From positions 1 to 64,000 of the forward strand of contig JACGCK010000012.1 of NCBI GenBank assembly GCA_014925825.1: a DNA stretch of 64,000 nt, written 5' to 3'. This document shows, piece by piece, positions 25,006 through 37,427 of this stretch. How positions within the stretch are numbered: the first letter of the stretch is position 1; each line of letters opens with the position of its first letter. A program made the translations under genes and the position numbers. The DNA is from Pholiota molesta (Eukaryota > Basidiomycota > Agaricomycetes > Agaricales > Strophariaceae). The notes under the pieces are model-generated. The model ran no database searches. It was given only the letters and a program-made list of their open reading frames with translations, and had not been told where the DNA came from.

Positions 25006-28000
25006 ATGGCAGAGAACATATACAGCAAAGGAACTCGAGTTTGGTTCGAGGATAAGGACCACGCCTGGATATCTGCGGAGGTGCTCTCTGTAACAAAGGG
25101 TGGCGACGATACCATCAAGCTGGTCTTTGTAGACGAACGCGGAAAGGTTCTCCATTGCGCTTTCTCCCCGCGTCAATGCTCATATTGACAATCGTCAGGA
25201 AATCACGCTTAATACCACTGGCAAAGAAATCAAGGAAGGAAAGGAAGGCCTGCCTCCTCTACGCAACCCCCCTCTCCTTGAAACGGCCGACGATCTAGCT
25301 ACTCTTTCCCATCTCAACGAACCATCAGGTACGTGACGCTAAGCTATGGCGACTTTCTTCCGATTGCGATAACCTGGCTTTCAGTCCTCCACACTATCCG
25401 AAATCGTTACGCACAACATAGCATCTATACTTACAGCGGCATTGTCCTAATCGCCGTCAATCCATTCCAACGTGTTACGCTCTATGGCCCAGAAATCATT
25501 CAAGCTTATAGTGGTCGGAAGAGGGGAGAGTTGGAGCCGCATTTGTTTGCCATTGCAGAAGACGCATATACGGCAATGCGCAAGGAAGGGATGGGGCAGA
25601 CTATCATCGTTTCAGGAGAGAGGTACGCCAGGAAGAGACACCATCATGTATTCACAAAACTAATATCGCTGAAGTGGGGCTGGTAAAACCGAATCAGTGA
25701 GTCCATTTTGATGCCTTTTACCTTATGCGCATATCTCATTCATCAATTCTAGGCAAAGTTCATCATGCGATATCTTGCATCTGTCAACCCCCCTGATGCA
25801 ACTCACAAACCCAAAACCAAATTCTCGCTGGACGATTCAAGTGAAATAGAACGTCAAATATTGGCCACTAATCCTATCCTTGAAGCCTTCGGCAATGCTA
25901 AAACTACCCGGAATGACAATTCATCCCGGTTTGGAAAGTATATTCAAGTTAGTCATGCAACTGTCGATTATCTTTCGAAATTAATTCGATTCCTCCTAGA
26001 TCCTTTTTGATGGAAAGCAAGACATTGTCGGCGCACGTATACGGACTTATCTGCTCGAACGTTCCCGCATTGTCTTTCAACCTACTACGGAACGGAATTA
26101 CCACATATTTTATCAACTATGTGCTGGTGCTCCCGTGAAGGAACGAAAGGACCTCGGCTTAGATTCAGACATCAACAAGTTTTTCTATCTGAAACAAGGC
26201 GGACCTTCCTCGACTCCTATTAACGGCGTAGACGACGCTGAAGAGTTCCGTGGAACCCAACAAGCTCTCTCTACTGTTGGAATCAGTGTCGAGAAACAAT
26301 GGGCTGTTTTCCGACTTCTTGCGGCACTCCTCCATCTGGGTAACGTAAAAATCACCTCACTACGAACTGATTCTTCCATCGATGATAACGATCCTGCCCT
26401 CGTGTTGGCCACACGCTTCCTCGGAGTCAATGCCGCAGAGTTCAAAAAATGGACGATCAAGAAACAGATTCAAACTCGATCCGAAAAGATTGTCACCTCT
26501 CTCAACGCGGCGCAGGCTACCGGTGTCCGCGACAGTGTAGCCAAGTTTGTCTACGCCTGTATTTTCGAATGGCTTGTGGCTATTGTAAATGAGAGCTTGG
26601 CGGGAGAGAATGGCGACGCCGCTGAGCGGGCGGAGATGTTCATTGGTGTTCTTGATATTTACGGATTTGAGCACTTCCAGAAGGTTGGTCTTTATCGCGT
26701 TTATCGCCAATTGTCGCCTAATTGTTTCCCATCAGAATTCATTCGAACAATTCAGCATCAATTATGCCAACGAGAAATTACAACAAGAGGTTGGATTTCC
26801 CTGTCATGATAAATTCTTAAATCTGACGTGCGCTCTCAGTTTAATTCTCATGTGTTCAAATTGGAACAAGAGGAATACGTCAAGGAAGAAATTAAATGGA
26901 AATTCATTGACTTTTCGGACAACCAACCGTGTATCGATGTTATTGAAGGAAAACTTGGTGTCTTGGCTCTTCTGGATGAAGAATCTCGAATGCCAGCTGG
27001 AACCGACTCATCGTTTTTGCAGAAATTGAACACTCAAATTCTTGGCAGGCCTGAGTACAAAAATGTCTTCAAAAAGCCACGATTTGGGAGTTCTGCCTTC
27101 ACCATTGCCCACTACGCCTTGGATGTCACCTACGAAGTCGAAGGGTTCTTGGAAAAGAACAGGGACACCGTACCTGACGAGCAAATGGCGCTTCTGGCGG
27201 GCACCAAGAACCCTTTCCTTAAGAAGTTTTGGACGCTGCCCTCAATTCCACCAGAGTGGTAGATGGTCCTCAACCATCCTCTCCTGCCTTCTCTGACTCC
27301 GGCAGTGGGGCTCTCGTCGATCTTCCCTCATTCCTGACCCTGGACGCCAGTCTTTAGTTGCTCAGAATGCTCACACTGGGTCGCTAGCTAAGCGCCCTGG
27401 AGCTGCGACGAAGAAACCAACTCAAGGATCGATCTTCAAGGCCTCTTTAATTGCCCTCATGGAAACTCTCAGTACCACCAATGTCCATTATATTCGGTGC
27501 ATCAAACCGAATGAGCTCAAAAGGCCATGGGAGTTCCAGCCTCAACAAGTTCTGGGACAGTTGAGAGCTTGCGGTGTGCTCGAAACTATTCGCATAAGTT
27601 GCGCTGGTTATCCAACTCGCTGGACATATGAAGAATTTGCGGAACGGTAAGTAACTTGTTGGCCCAAGATAGGTGTTGATACTGACGCTGGGATCAGCTA
27701 CTATATGTTAGTGCCCTCCACTGATTGGCAGCCTATGATTCAATCTATGGATCTGCGTTCTCTCTGTTCAACAATCTTGGCGAAGACGATTGCAGATCCC
27801 GATATGTATCAAAATGGTCTGACCAAAATATTCTTCCGCGCTGGAATGCTGGCGGCACTCGAATCCTTCCGATCTGAACGTCTGAATGCCATGGTCACCG
27901 TGGTACAGAAGAATGTCCGTAGAAGATTAGCAGTCAAGCGATACAAGAACCTCCGCGCAGCCACTATCAAAATTCAAACTTGGTGGCGATGCGTCTTGGC

Positions 28001-30642
28001 TAAAAAATTGGTGGAGGGCATTCGCCGTGAGGCTGCAGCCGTACGCCTACAGAAGACAATCAGAGGGTTTCTTCAAAGGAAACGATTCGTGGATATCAGA
28101 CACGGCGTTATTCTATTCCAAAGCCGTACGCACTTGTTTCCTCCTTTTAAAAACCCTTAGCCTTATATGTTCTACTTCATAGGTGTTCGTGGGATTCAAG
28201 CTCGTCAGCAATATCGCCAAGAGAGGACATCGCGTGCAGCCACGCTTCTGCAAAGCCTTTTGCGCGGAGTGTAAGTGATACTCTGATATTGTCTAATCAG
28301 TTGTGCTAATAGTCGCTTAGTATTTCACGTCGCCAATTTCATTATGACGTTCGCCATGTCGTTTTCATCCAATCATGCATTCGTCGTCGCCTGGCACGTA
28401 AGGAACTGAAGGCACTGAAAGCCGAGGCGCGCTCCGTGTCTAAGTTCAAGGAAATTTCTTATCGCTTGGAAAATAAGGTCATAGAGCTTACCCAAGCTCT
28501 TCAAGAGCGCAATGCCGAGAAGAAGAAATTACAGTCCCAACTTGCGGAACTAGAACAACAATTGCAACAGTGGATCAACCGTCACGAAGAAACGGACTCT
28601 CGTGCCAAACAACTCCAAGCGAATGTTCAGTCCATGGAGGCCGAGCTTTCACAACGGAATGAACTGCTTACATCAAAAGCTGATCTGGAAAAGCGATTGG
28701 AAGAGGCCATTCTCAAAGGGGCTGAAAAGGAGGCCGCGATTCAAAAACTCACGGACGACCTGGTTCGCCAAGCCGCTCAACTAGAAACCCAGCAGAAGGT
28801 CATTGATACTACGCCCGTCCGCAACCAAGACGACAGCTCTGTGATCTTGACGCTGAAGAATGAAGTCAGCAGTCTTCGTGAGCAGTTGAACAGGTCAAAT
28901 GCATTGAATTCCTTAACGAGAAATTCCCGGGACCCGCCTCTTTCACCTACATTTGCTCCCAATCTGCGTATGGCCGAAAGCAGTGGACAAGTTAATGGTA
29001 ACGCCGCTGGTCAACATCGTGGACACCAGCGAAGACATAGCTCAGCTGGGGTTTTCGCTCTCGATAACGACCGTACATCGTCAGACGACATTTTGAGCAC
29101 TATCAAGAAGGCCAATGGCATGAATCCCCGTGCAGTCTCTGTTGCGTTCAATGGAGACGAGAACTACATGCGCTTCCGTTCTAATGGACTTGCAGATATT
29201 CGGGACTATGACGATCCTGCTGAGGAGAAGATTAGACTTATGCAAGACATCAAGCGCCTTGACGAAGACGTTTTGGATGGCCTGATCCGTGGTCTCAAGA
29301 TTCCCGCTCCCAGTCTCACAAATCCTTCTGCGGTTAAGGAAATCCTATTCCCAGCAAATTTGATCAGCCTTGTGACCAACGAAATGTGGAAATACGGCCT
29401 CATTCAGGAGAGCGAGAGATTCCTAGCAAACGTCATGCAAACCATTCAAGCGCATGTTATGGTGAGCTCCTTTTCCACTAGTACTATTGGCTTTCCTAAT
29501 TCACCTTTTTTAGTCGTTCACTGGCGAGGAGGCCATCATCCCTGGCATTTATTGGTTGTCCAATGTTCATGAGATGCTTTCCTTCATTTGCGTTGCCGAA
29601 AGCGACATGATGCAAGGTATCGGACCAGGCGAAGAGAATGCTGTACGTCCATTCGACTGGGCTGACTATGAAAGACTGGTGTCCGTCGTGAAACACGATC
29701 TTGACAGTCTCGAATACAACATATACCACACTTGGATGCTCGAGACGAAAAAGAAACTGTCAAAGATGGTTATCCCAGCTCTCATCGAAAGCCAATCTCT
29801 ACCTGGATTCACTACCACGGAAGGAGCTGGAAGGTTGTTCAACCGTCTTTTGAATTCTAACAGCACGCCCGCCTTCAGCATGGATGACATCTAAGCCTTC
29901 TGAACAAAGTGTGGAAGAGTCTAAAGAGTTATTACATGGAGGATTCAGTCGTGCAGCAGGTCACCACTGAACTTTTGAAACTCATCGGTGTGGCCAGCTT
30001 CAACGATCTCTTGATGCGACGTAACTTCTCCTCTTGGAAACGAGGTTAGTGTCCATATTTTAGCCGTATTTGACAAGCTAACTCAAAAATCACGCAGCAA
30101 TGCAAATACAATATAATATTACCCGGATAGAAGAATGGTGTAAATCCCATAACATGCCTGAGGGCACTCTCCAATTAGAGCACTTGATGCAGGCCACCAA
30201 GTTGCTACAGTTGAAGAAGGTTAGTTATCATGTTTTTATACTATATCTTGCCTGCTTACATTGTCATTTAGGCAACCCCTGCGGACATAGAAATCATTTA
30301 CGACGTTTGCTGGATGCTCAGTCCTATGCAAATACAACGAATGTGCACGAACTATTACGTCGCTGACTATGAGGTACGCCCATCAATGAAGGATGCATGT
30401 GTATGTGTTAGCTAATAATGAACATGGATATACAGAACCCAATTTCCCCCGAAATCCTTCGCGTCGTCGCTTCCCGGGTGCAAGCCAACGATAGGAATGA
30501 CCATCTACTTCTTTCGCCAGAGACGGAAGAGGTCGGTCCATACGAGTTGCCCTTACCTCGTGAAGTCTCGGGACTGGAAACTTATGTCCCAGCATATCTC
30601 AACGTCTCTCACTTGCGGCGTTTGGCTGCCTTGGTTTCATAG
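25006..30642 (+). CDS. MYO2: Class V myosin heavy chain (Myo2/MyoE-like)
   Basis: Actin-based motor carrying vesicles and organelles to sites of growth. It starts [26 protein letters not shown] (SH3-like). The motor domain has the P-loop SGAGKTES (about 25675), switch [13 protein letters not shown] (25914) and switch [10 protein letters not shown] (26653). [15 protein letters not shown] [13 protein letters not shown] (27483) precedes the converter. IQ motifs follow (27900-28430), then a coiled coil (28440-28840) and a C-terminal DIL cargo-binding domain (29210-30600) ending [13 protein letters not shown]. Single-base losses are inferred at 27223-27224 and 27338-27340. No clean AG acceptor exists just before the P-loop at 25660-25675, where bases may also be missing. 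About fifteen short introns. Divergent from the formin. Confidence 0.96.
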
Positions 30643-30797
30643 CGAGATTATGATGATTCATGACCTGCCCTATTCATTCCCCTATTTAATATACCTCGCA
30701 TTGTCAGATTGTAGCCTTACTTGCAATGCTATATTCAAAGGTCCCTTTTCGTCTTTCTGGTAATACATTCTTGTTTATACACACCTACATGTATCCG

Positions 30798-31725
30798 TCA
30801 TGCCGAAGAGATAAAAACTGTGCAGCCATCGACAACTTGATTGGCTAGTACTTGGTCGTTTTGTAAGGGTACGTCCTGTTCATCTTCTTTTTGAGAAACT
30901 GTATAGAACTTCAATGGCTGAGTCCAAGTTGATATAAGTGACATGCTCATAATTTGGAAACGAAAGGCTTACCGGGTTACCAGGAAATGTTAATTTAAGT
31001 TGCTGGACAATAAGATCTAAGGCTCTGCCAGTTACGACAGTCTTCACCAAAAAAGCCTTATTTAAAAGACGGAAAGCAAAAATTGGAATGAACGACCACA
31101 AACCCTACGAACCAAAAGATATTTTCTTTTTCACCGACCATTACTCTGACATGTAGCCGTTGATCTGGAGGTAAAGAGGCTGCCTTATCCTTTGGGTCAG
31201 CGGGAACGGCACGATGGCGCATCTTCATGACCTCCATTTTCTGCCATTGGGCCAGCTGAACGGGATCTGTCGGAGGCTTCTTACGAGCAAGTTTAAATGA
31301 TTTCGTAGTAGATGCAGATGGTTTGGGTTTGGGTTTAGGTTCCTCCGTTTTGACAAGAATGGACGGGCACTGATGAGTTTCTGGGTGCCGATGACTGGTA
31401 TTATCAATATAGAAGGCAATGTATTCGAAAGTAACGAGCATACTCCACACAGAAGGACTTATGGCACGCCGTGCAGCTTTCATCCAGACCGCCATGCGAT
31501 ATTCGCAGACTAAGCTTTTCACATCCATTAAGCGCGCATCGCGGCAGTTGATCAGAGAAGGTGGGGAGATCGGTCGTGACATTGGCGTTCAAAGGGACAT
31601 GCATGCCGATCTGCAGGGATATGCTGTGCGCAAAAGGATGCATTGCATTTACAGGTTATGGGGAGGAAATCAAGGGCGTTGCAATACTGTTGGGCACAGT
31701 GAGCGCCAATCTGGGGAAGGTCCAT
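30798..31725 (-). CDS. CUZ1: AN1-type zinc finger protein, CUZ1/ZFAND1-like
   Basis: CUZ1/ZFAND1 proteins link Cdc48/p97 and the proteasome and help clear stress granules after arsenite stress. The start at 31725 gives MDLPQIGAHCAQQYCNALDF followed by CKCNASFCAQH..DRHACP, the first AN1 zinc finger. A second finger begins CALNGCEKLSL. A linker (FKLARKKPPTDPVQLAQWQKMEVMKMRH) precedes a ubiquitin-like C-terminus (VVTGRALDLIVQQLKL, then GCTVFISSA). One base is missing near 30899-30904 to pass from EVLY to VSQKEDEQDVPLQNDQVLANQ; with it the stop is at 30798. Divergent from VPS2 with an 81-bp spacer. Confidence 0.88.
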
Positions 31726-31806
31726 GACGGTGATGATGAGCGTGACTGCACAAGAGGCATCCGCAGCGCGGCCGCTGTTTGTCTCCCTTTACTCGTCTCC
31801 CTCATC
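31726..31806. promoter_or_regulatory. Divergent promoter CUZ1 / VPS2
   Basis: Only 81 bp separates the two start codons, so the core promoters must overlap or be shared. The segment is GC-rich (gcggccgctg at about 31768-31777) and holds no recognised site. Confidence 0.45.
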
Positions 31807-32749
31807 ATGAACCTCATGTAAGCTCACCGCTATATCACCGGTCTATGTCTACTTCACTCTTCGTAGGAAACACTCTTCGGGCGGACGTTACGCCTGCGGA
31901 ACGCCTCCGGCAGCATCAGCGTTCGCTAACCAAGGCACAACGCGAACTCGATCGCGAGCGTTCCAAGCTCGAACAGAGCGAGAAGAAACTTATCATGGAT
32001 ATCAAGAAGAGTGCCAAGGCTGGAGAACTGGTATATTCTGTCCTTTTCCATGTACCCACTCTTTATGTGACCCCGTTCGTTATTTCAGAACGCGTGTAAA
32101 GTGATGGCAAAAGACCTCGTACGGACCCGTCGATACGTACACAAATTCTACCAAATGCGCACGCAGCTCCAAGCTGTCAGCCTGCGTATACAGACGCTAA
32201 GGAGTAACCAACAAATGGCCGAGGCCATGCGAGGGGCCACCCGGGCAAGTATGCTTGGAACCCTGGTGTGCAGCGACTAACCTAGGCAACAGGCAATGGC
32301 TTCAATGAATCGCGGGCTGCAACTGCCTGCAATCCAGAAGATCATGAACGAGTTGAGAGGGAGAGCTCGATGATGGACATGAAGGAAGAGATGATGTCCG
32401 ATACCATTGATGATGTCATGGACGGTGAGGAGGACGAAGAGGAGGAAGGAGACAAGATTCTCAAGGAAGTTCTTGACGAAATCGGCGTCAATCTATCCCA
32501 ACAAGTACGTTATGTCTACCAACATTACTTTCGCTGCTCACGCTATATCTAGCTTACCGACGCTCCAACTGGCATCGCCGCAACAACTTCTGCCCTCGCG
32601 AATAAACAACCGGTGGCTCTGGGCGAGTCAGCACCTGCGGCCAGCTCACGTCCGGACATTTCGAATGTCAGTCCAGGAACCGGTGGCGGTGGTGGTGGTA
32701 CAGACGAAGATGCCTTCAGGCTAGGCTAGATGCCCTACGACGAGGCTAG
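31807..32749 (+). CDS. VPS2: ESCRT-III subunit VPS2/DID4 (CHMP2A-like)
   Basis: Membrane-remodelling ESCRT-III protein acting with VPS24 at endosomes, recruited and disassembled by VPS4. The first exon is only MNLM; an intron (31818-31866) leads to ETLFGRT. Conserved segments are TPAERLRQHQRSLTKAQREL, LIMDIKKSAKAGE, VMAKDLVRTRRYVHKFY, LQAVSLRIQTLRSNQQMAEAM, MMDMKEEMMSD and the acidic EEEEGDKILKEVLDEIGV. The MIM1 motif at the end (EDAFQARLDALRRG) requires one restored base at 32716 and gives the stop at 32747-32749. Two more losses are inferred at 31888-31891 and 32353-32354. One intron appears to be of GC-AG type. Convergent with COG4. Confidence 0.94.
32245..32292 (+). other. Putative GC-AG intron in VPS2
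   Basis: Joining the conserved RGATR to AMASMNRGLQLP requires removal of 48 bases that begin gcaagt and end acag. gcaagt is the usual donor of the rare GC-AG introns, and a ctaac branch-point-like motif (32278-32282) lies close to the acceptor. A sequencing error turning gt into gc is the alternative. Confidence 0.65.
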
Positions 32750-32827
32750 ATACCCGCGCAGCAGACGCAGTTCCGGCAATGTACATGTATAATTAACCTC
32801 TATGGAAGGATTCATGACATCGACCCC

Positions 32828-35607
32828 TTATCTATAATTCAGGCTAGCAATTGCCCGCGCTTCATGCGGTCCAATTTTCCATGAAATACCAGAGCCATTA
32901 TAGAATTCGTCAACATCCTCGTCCTGTCAGGAAATAAGCAGAAGATCAATAGTTTTAGAGTATGCCACATACGCTGTCCAGATTGAGAGAGTCGAGATCT
33001 GCTGCAATCGCAAGAATTTCTCTCGTATGTCACCAAGGTGTTTGGAAGCCAGATAACCAATAATGCCCTCAAGTCACGATCAAAGCGTACAGCACCGAGC
33101 TAGGTTGGGCACATTAGTACACAAGCCAACATGCCATAGAGATCAAGCTGACCTCGGTATATTTCAGACCCATCACAAATTTCTCCCATGGCTTGAGCAG
33201 AACATCCAAGGCGAGTCCAATGAAAAGCCGGTAGTTCCCTTCAGAAAAAGTATCCTGTAACGCTGTCAGAGAACATAAGCCACCGTCGTGAATCTAACTC
33301 GCCTTGTAGCCGTCTACCAATCCCTCCCATGCTTTGATGAATCGTTTGCGTGTCAAGTCTTGATAGTCTGCTGTGGCGTAGCCATCTTCGTCCAAAACGT
33401 ACGAGATATCTTTGTAGATATCCGGAATAAATGTGCGCAGCTTCGGCCGTAGGAGTTGGTTAAAGAGTTGTTCGATGCCGGACTGAAGGCCAGGTCAGAA
33501 GCGTAGTTATGATGATCCACCCCGGGCTTACTCTAAGTGAAGATTTAAGTCGCGTCGTCAATGTGGATAGCGATGAAATCTTCTCCTTGACAATGGATTG
33601 CTCTTCTTCGATGAAGTGTTGGGTGATCAGAGCACTGTCGCAGAGATCGCGTATTAGGCGTTCCAAATGAGTTATTGATACATCGAAATCATTGAGGAGT
33701 ATCTGACAGAATTTTCAAACATCCATCGATAAATCAAGAAACACACTACTCACAATGAAAGTGACGCGGTTTTCTCTCTCAACTCTGTCTGGCCGCACAT
33801 TTGATGGTGTACTGTAATTCTTATACACATCATCTGATTTTCGTTTGATAACGCCTGCATAATCACGGTCGATGATGTCTCGAAGCTGCTGTAATGTTTT
33901 TTCCACAGCGTTAAGGAGCCGTGGTCAAAGTCTTGTAGTTACAGCTTTGAGAATGTAAAACACATCGTCCGGCGTGGTTGTTGTAATTGGCGTTGTAACA
34001 TATCAGGTGTAGAAAGCCGATGAGCCTGTATTTTGGACACATCAGCGCGAGAAGGAAACGTCGATGGAAAAGTTAACTACCTTGTCAACGATAGTCCGCG
34101 TATACCATGTTTCTAGAGGAACATAATACGTGGTCACTAGTTGTTCGAACAAAGTTTGGGACGCAGTAGTCGCTATGATGTCAACTTCATCCGCAGTGGA
34201 TTTTGGTGCAGATTTTGCAGGAATAACCTCGTCCTCTTTTGTATCAGTTTGGATAGTGTCTTCCTAAGATACGCGCATTCGTTTCAATGATACAATCAAG
34301 GTATACATAGAGAAAGAGACCTTCAATGCCTGAGATAGGAATTTTTTGAATAGGTTCCAGCGGCCAATCATGGCAGCCACTTCTGAGAGAACTTTGTCGA
34401 TTTCCCGCGGGTCTATAGCAGTTTCCTCGCCGGGCTGACGCCGAGGAGCGGAAGAGAACATTGGAACTGGTGGGTTGCTCAATACTTCCCCTAGCTGCAG
34501 CCTAGTCAATGCAGATTGGCAGTGCCGATATACCTCATAAACATACCTTCCGTTGCATTGCCCTATCTTCTTCCCATCCTTCCTTGAGCGTTTTCGTTAC
34601 TCTATCGCTTTCCTCCAATAGACGCCGGACAACATTCTTCATTTTACCGGGGCCGTAATATTTCTCAACAACGGGTTGATGTTGGTCGACAATCATGGCA
34701 ATGCCTTCGAATAAAGATGTTAATGCCGTGATGTAATACAGGGGAGATGACGCTAGAAGTGAAAGTTGAGCATCGATTGCAGAACAAGCAAATGAAGGAG
34801 CTACTCTTGGCAGAGGCCGGTGATCGAACGCGAACCAATTCCACGACAAAGGTCGCATACGCGTCAAGACCCTCGGCTTCCCATCCTACTGATGGAAAGA
34901 GTTTGAAGAACCGACTTGTCGCGTTGGAATCCCGGGCACTGGCCGCTTCTGCAAAGTTCTGGCGGAATACTGACAGTAGCTTTTCTCTTGCAGTCTGTAG
35001 CGTCTGAGGAGGTGGCAGATGGTTCTCCGCCGTTGGCTACGAGAGGAAAATCAGACGCACTGCTAAAGCGAAAGGGACCATGTACGGACCACTGCCATCT
35101 CTGCAAAGGGACCCGAAATGACCTCTGCAGGAACAGACATCGCTCGGGCACAGTGCCTTGTCGCAGATTCCCAATCCTGAGCATCGATAGACGCCTGTAG
35201 ATCTGCAATGAAGACTAAAAGGATTTAGAGATTAGAAAACGATAATTCACAGTGAAGCCGCAGATTATTCACCTTGAGTTCCATGACCTGCCCGACACGC
35301 TCGCCTGCTTCTCTGACGCGTCCCATTTCTTCATCAAGTGAGCGCACTTTGCTGCCCACCCTCTCCGCTGTCTTGGCCGTGTTGGAGACCTTTTTGGTCA
35401 GCAAGCTCGCATCTGTCTGGAGTTCATCGAGGTGAGACGTAAGGGATTGTAGACGGTCCAGGAAGAAATTATAGGCTCTCTGGCCTTGAGCAGCTGGGCC
35501 AGAGAGTTGGATAGCTCTGCTTCTTCGGATTGGAATGCGGATAGACATGAGAGGATTTCGGGCAGAGTGGTCAGTGCTCGGGGATCCTTAGGCGCTGTGG
35601 TGGACAT
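32828..35607 (-). CDS. COG4: COG complex subunit 4
   Basis: Subunit of the conserved oligomeric Golgi tether, which captures retrograde vesicles and keeps Golgi glycosyltransferases in place. The start at 35607 reads MSTTAPKDPRALTTLPEIL. A long helical N-terminal region follows (AELSNSLAQLLKAREPIIS, LDRLQSLTSHLDELQTDASL, RVGSKVRSLDEEMGRV), typical of COG4. The C-terminus ends EDVDEFYNGSGISWKIGPHEARAIASLNYR, matching the conserved family end. A missing base at about 35461-35464 separates the first two segments. The middle (33400-34900) is broken into many short frames by introns and perhaps further base losses, so exon limits there are uncertain. Confidence 0.85.
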
Positions 35608-35776
35608 TGAGCATGAGCGGAGTGCTAATGAGGTGATACGATCGTTTGCTATTATTGTCGCCGGCAATCGCTTCAGTCTACATCGTAGTAACGTACTAAC
35701 GGCTCCAATGCCGTTGTGTCTTTGTTCCCGCCTGGCAGGCTGACCCTCTCATCTTTCTTGTCTCTCCCCCAATACC
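35608..35776. promoter_or_regulatory. Divergent promoter COG4 / GT8
   Basis: A 169-bp spacer between two divergent start codons. It is CT-rich just before the glycosyltransferase start (ctctcatctttcttgtctctccccc, about 35746-35770). No specific site was recognised. Confidence 0.4.
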
Positions 35777-37348
35777 ATGTTTCCTGACCGACAGGATTCT
35801 GGTTCACGCCCCCACCACGACATCCTAACCACATTGCTTGCCCCTAATCGACGGCGGAAGCTCCTCTATGCCATTGTATCGCTCTTAGCGTGGTTGTCCT
35901 CCTCTTTGGAGAGACGCCTACGTCTATACGGACGCGTCAAACGACCGAATTCTCGTGCCGCCTCCTACACAACCTCCAAACAGCCTCCCATACAAGACGC
36001 GGTAGCCTTTCAACCCCCCGCTACGCCTCTTCCGGCTCCAGTACACAATGAAACGGTCGTGTTTTCGCTCATCATGTGGTCTGAAGACTCTGCAGCGGAA
36101 GGCGCCCAATTGATCAAGGTACGCTACGACGCGCGCTTATTTAGACGACCCTATTCAATCTGAATACCAGACAATATTCATGTACACCAGTAAACCCGTC
36201 GACATTCATATCATCTGCGATGATAGCGCGGAGAACTTTTACGCCAACGCCTAAACTTAATTCAAAGACCCGCATACCACACTCGCGTTTGGTTCCACAA
36301 GCCAACATGGCAGAGTATGCTCGATCGCGTCGAACGCGAAGGGTCAATAAAAACAGATCATTCAGCTGGCCTTCGTGAGTCTTTGAGCTATTTCTCTGTC
36401 TTGTATTAATCAGAATTTACTTTCAGCTGGATTGATGAAACTCTTTATCCACGAACTCCTACCACGCAACGTCACAAAGTCCATCTTCGTCGACACCGAT
36501 GCCTGTTCATCTCTGACCCTGCCCTCCTCTGGGACCAATTCTCCACGCTCCGTCCAGCCACCGCTATTGTCATGGCCAGCCATCCCGACCAAAACGCCCC
36601 CGACTGGCACAACGCGTCCAGATCTGTTCTGTGTCATGCTTCTCGACTGGAGAAACTCCGCGACCTCCGCATGATGGATTCAAGTATATATCGCGAGCTT
36701 GGCGGCGTCAAGGCATTTCCCCGGAAGCATTCGAGGCGATGTACGGTTCACCGGGAGGAGACGGTAAAGGCCGATACGATAACGTGCGTTTGGGCGATCA
36801 GGGATATTGGTGGGCGATCGTTGACCACCGCCCGACCTGTTCGAGCACTTGAAGTATGACTTTGAAGTCACGTCCTGTCTTCTGCAAACATATAACATTG
36901 GTTTGGGGGACGAGATGATGACTATGGAGGAAGAACAGAAACATCAAATATTTACTAATGACACTCCTCAGGAGGTAACATTCTATCAGTTTTTTTGGCT
37001 AGCGCATTGTCTCACTTTTTTATTCTCCTTTTTAGGGCATTGCAATCCTCCCGAAACTCCTTCATTTGTACGTTAATTGATTCCTCTGTTTTGCTAATTT
37101 TCTGATTCAAGAAAATTAGCAACTGTCTACACGGCACAGCACGTTATTATGAATGGACGGGCTGGTCTGATTCCACGGATATTCTCACCAGGCGTTGGGG
37201 CCCGGCGCTCTCATACCATATAGGCTACAAATGGATTTGGTTGAACAAGGGCCGCGAAGACAATCCGGAACACACCCTGGAGGTGTTCTCTTTATCTAAC
37301 GTCCCTTTCGATGACCAACTTCAGTTGGCCAACAAAGGTCTTGCTTAA
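35777..37348 (+). CDS. GT8-like type II membrane glycosyltransferase
   Basis: The N-terminus has one hydrophobic segment (LLYAIVSLLAWLSSSL, about residues 32-47) after a short basic stretch, as in Golgi type II enzymes. Catalytic-domain motifs are SKPVDIHIICDDSAEN and KSIFVDTDA (about 36480; the DxD metal/nucleotide-sugar site). DLRMMDSSIYRELGGVKAF, RLGDQGYWWAIVDHRPD and LNCLHGTARYYEWTGWSD follow. This pattern recalls LARGE/xylosyltransferase-type GT8 proteins; donor and acceptor are unknown. Frame breaks explained by one missing base occur at 36236-36241, 36503-36505 and 36646-36648, with probably another near 36622-36640. Divergent from COG4, whose complex maintains Golgi enzymes. Confidence 0.8.
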
Positions 37349-37427
37349 TCATAGAAGCCTCCGATATACAGGATATTTATTAGATATATAAAGTTTAATG
37401 TGTTCTGATACAGATGAATTATGCTCA

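Noticed and set aside
34800..34870. A tRNA-like stretch (gaggccggtgatcgaacgcgaacc)
   Set aside because: No acceptor stem or complete cloverleaf could be formed, and the segment lies in the COG4 coding region.
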